A DNA stretch of 8,028 bases from an uncultured Flavobacteriales bacterium (GTDB lineage Bacteria; Bacteroidota; Bacteroidia; Palsa-965), in NCBI GenBank assembly GCA_946478675.1, contig CAMLEF010000212.1, forward strand, positions 1 to 8,028. Reading direction: 5' to 3'. A program made the translations under genes and the position numbers. How positions within the stretch are numbered: the stretch's first letter is position 1; each line of letters begins with the position of its first letter. Of this stretch, positions 6,608 to 8,028 are shown piece by piece. Under the pieces are notes generated by a model. That model worked only from the letters and a program-made list of their open reading frames with translations. It searched no databases and was not told where the DNA came from.

Positions 6608-6615
6608 TATCTTTG
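6608..6615 (+). promoter_or_regulatory. -7 promoter box of ridA (TATCTTTG)
   Basis: TATCTTTG matches the Bacteroidetes -7 consensus TAnnTTTG at every fixed position and ends 13 bases before the ridA ATG, so the leader would be only about 5-10 bases. The region where a -33 element should sit is occupied by the tandem CCGAATG repeat and has no TTG. Confidence 0.55.
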
Positions 6616-6628
6616 CCCAAACCTTTTT

Positions 6629-7003
6629 ATGAAAAAGATCATCACCTCCCAGCACGCTCCCGCGCCCATCGGCCCTTACAGCCACGCGGTGCTCCACGGC
6701 AATATGCTTTTCGTTTCCGGCCAGGTCGGCAAACATCCGCAAACCGGTGAAATTCCCGCAGGCGTCGACGCGCAGGCCCGCCAGGTCATGTCGAACATCG
6801 GCGGCATTCTTACGGAAGCCGGAATGGATTTTTCCAATGTCGTCAAGACCACCATCTTCCTGAAAGACCTCAACGATTTCGCAAAAGTGAACGAGATCTA
6901 CGGCTCGCATTTCAAAGGCAATTATCCCGCCCGCGAAACCGTAGAAGTTTCCCGCCTGCCGCTCGACGTGCTGGTGGAAATCTCCGTCATCTGTATGAAA
7001 TAG
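6629..7003 (+). CDS. ridA: RidA family enamine/imine deaminase
   Basis: 124 residues, the standard length of a RidA/YjgF subunit; family members form cytosolic trimers. It hydrolyses 2-aminoacrylate and 2-iminobutyrate, made by PLP-dependent serine/threonine dehydratases, to pyruvate or 2-oxobutyrate and ammonia, so preventing damage to PLP enzymes. Visible markers: PIGPYSHAV (13-21), LFVSGQVG (27-34), the ARQVMSNIGGIL helix (50-61), VVKTTIFLKD (71-80), and the active-site arginine R102 in PARETVEVSRLP with E117 in VEISVI. R102 and E117 keep the same 15-residue spacing as R105 and E120 of E. coli RidA, so I infer true deaminase activity rather than an inactive Rid paralogue. The aminotransferase nearby is of the type of enzyme RidA protects. 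It has its own -7 box and is followed by an inverted repeat rather than an obvious terminator. Confidence 0.96.
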   Translation: MKKIITSQHAPAPIGPYSHAVLHGNMLFVSGQVGKHPQTGEIPAGVDAQARQVMSNIGGILTEAGMDFSNVVKTTIFLKDLNDFAKVNEIYGSHFKGNYPARETVEVSRLPLDVLVEISVICMK

Positions 7004-7111
7004 TATTGCGTATTGAGTAGTTAGTATTGAGTAACCGCGGTTCAATAGGAATACCGGGCCATTCTCAATACTGTTTCTCAATACCCAATACTCATTACTC
7101 AATACTCACTC
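7004..7111. repeat. CTCAATAC-type inverted repeat between ridA and asnB
   Basis: Left arm 7004-7034 carries two GTATTGAG words (7010-7017, 7024-7031). Right arm 7061-7090 carries their complements CTCAATAC (7064-7071, 7077-7084), giving a long stem with few mismatches and one gap around a 26-base, GC-richer loop. A third CTCAATAC lies just outside at 7098-7105. The element starts at the base after the ridA stop and ends three bases before the asnB ATG, so it fills the whole gap. It has no U-tract and is not a standard terminator. Confidence 0.85.
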
Positions 7112-7114
7112 CCC

Positions 7115-8028
7115 ATGTGCGGCATAGCCGGTGCGATCGCATTTTCCGAAGCAGGGAAAAAGTATCCCGACAGGATCGGTGATGCGGTGGCGGCGTTACG
7201 GCATCGCGGGCCGGACGGTGAAGGGATTTTTCGTGATGAAAACGTAGCGCTCGGTCACACGCGGCTGGCGATCATCGATACTTCCGATAATGCTGCGCAG
7301 CCGTTCACTTCTGCTGACGGGCGCTATACAATCGTTTTCAACGGCGAAATTTTCAATTACCGTGAATTGCGCGCGGAGATGGAAAAGGAAGGTGTGAAAT
7401 TCCGGACGCAAAGCGATACGGAAGTATTACTCGCGCTGTTTGCTAAAGAAGGGAAAGACTGTCTTCCGAAGCTGAACGGATTTTTCGCTTTTGCTGTTTA
7501 TGATAAGAATGACGGCTCGCTTTTTCTTGCGAGAGACCGATACGGAGAAAAACCGTTGTATTGGATGAGCGCCGGCAACAATTCTTTCTGTTTTGCTTCC
7601 GAACCTGCGGCGTTGCTGGCCTTTGGAATGCCTTCTCCCCCGCTCAATCGCGCTGCGCTCACGGCGTATCTCCACCTCAATTACGTGCCGGAAAACGTTC
7701 TTTCGCAAACCATGTTCGGAGGCATGCGCGAATTGAATGCCGGTAATTTTCTCGTCTTCCCCAATCCGGATCTCATTATCCGTGAGCCGTATTACAAATT
7801 GCCGTCCGCCACTCTTCCGGTTTCGTACGATGCTGCGCAAAAGCAGCTGCGCGAAAAGCTGGAAAAAGCGGTGGAACGACGATTGGTTGCGGATGTTCCG
7901 CTCGGCGCTTTTCTCAGCGGCGGTCTCGATTCCTCGATCATTTCCGCATTAGCAGTAAAGCAGAAAGCCAGTATCGATACGTTCTCCATCGGTTTTGCCG
8001 ACGAGCCGTTTTTTGACGAAACGGAATA
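7115..8028 (+). CDS. asnB: Asparagine synthetase (glutamine-hydrolysing), N-terminal half, cut by window end
   Basis: 304 complete codons are visible with no stop; the full enzyme is usually about 550-650 residues. It makes asparagine from aspartate, ATP and glutamine in the cytosol. The glutaminase domain (about 1-200) begins MCGIAG, so Cys2 becomes the N-terminal nucleophile after Met removal. RHRGPDG (29-35), GHTRLAIID with R50 (47-55), FNGEIFNY with N76 and E78, and SDTEV with D101 match the glutamine-binding residues of E. coli AsnB. The synthetase domain begins around 210 and shows the ATP pyrophosphatase loop SGGLDSS (268-274), followed by FSIGF (290-294) and FFDETE. AsnB-like amidotransferases also modify surface polysaccharides in many bacteria, and the missing C-terminal half would be needed to separate these roles. 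The start is fixed by MCGI. No Shine-Dalgarno sequence precedes it; the bases upstream are inverted repeat. Confidence 0.93.
   Translation, partial: MCGIAGAIAFSEAGKKYPDRIGDAVAALRHRGPDGEGIFRDENVALGHTRLAIIDTSDNAAQPFTSADGRYTIVFNGEIFNYRELRAEMEKEGVKFRTQSDTEVLLALFAKEGKDCLPKLNGFFAFAVYDKNDGSLFLARDRYGEKPLYWMSAGNNSFCFASEPAALLAFGMPSPPLNRAALTAYLHLNYVPENVLSQTMFGGMRELNAGNFLVFPNPDLIIREPYYKLPSATLPVSYDAAQKQLREKLEKAVERRLVADVPLGAFLSGGLDSSIISALAVKQKASIDTFSIGFADEPFFDETE

Noticed and set aside
6518..7102. 194-codon open frame on the minus strand across ridA
   Set aside because: Its ends are translated inverted repeats and its middle is the antisense of ridA.
6500..7111. CRISPR array or IS-end hypothesis for the repeats
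   Set aside because: There are no regular spacers of constant length, no transposase, no target duplications, and the words differ between loci.

Overview
The window looks like chromosomal DNA of a fairly GC-rich Bacteroidota (Bacteroidetes). Four observations support this. A secreted protein ends in a type IX secretion (T9SS) type A sorting domain. Start codons lack Shine-Dalgarno sequences. Promoter -7 boxes resemble the phylum consensus TAnnTTTG (TATCTTTG before ridA). Small proteins resembling DUF4190 occur in tandem. I cannot place the organism below phylum.

Layout: (1) 159-2372 (+), a 737-residue secreted PNGase F-like protein with a T9SS sorting domain. (2) 2384-2434, a strong hairpin serving as terminator between convergent genes. 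(3) 2445-2744 and 2895-3239 (-), two paralogous three-helix membrane proteins separated by a terminator. (4) 3368-5089 (-), an M61-family zinc peptidase with a PDZ domain. (5) 5188-6258 (-), a branched-chain amino-acid aminotransferase. (6) 6383-6532 (+), a 49-residue lipoprotein that is easily missed. (7) 6629-7003 (+), RidA. (8) 7115-8028 (+), the first half of a glutamine-dependent asparagine synthetase, cut by the window end.

About 3.4 kb is amino-acid and peptide housekeeping. The aminotransferase and RidA form the clearest functional pair, since RidA removes reactive enamine/imine intermediates that damage PLP enzymes, including IlvE in enterobacteria. The PNGase-like protein is an extracellular or surface product. 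It keeps two of the three catalytic acids of PNGase F and all six disulfide cysteines of the core, but it has lost the third acid and carries a large insertion.

The least explained feature is intergenic. Three gaps (5091-5187, 6500-6601, 7004-7111) each hold an approximately 100-bp imperfect inverted repeat built from a short word, and each uses a different word. A fourth, shorter piece related to the 6500 element lies at 33-60. They run into gene ends, providing the last codons of the lipoprotein and spurious upstream start codons for two genes. I see no defence system, CRISPR array, transposase, tRNA or rRNA.
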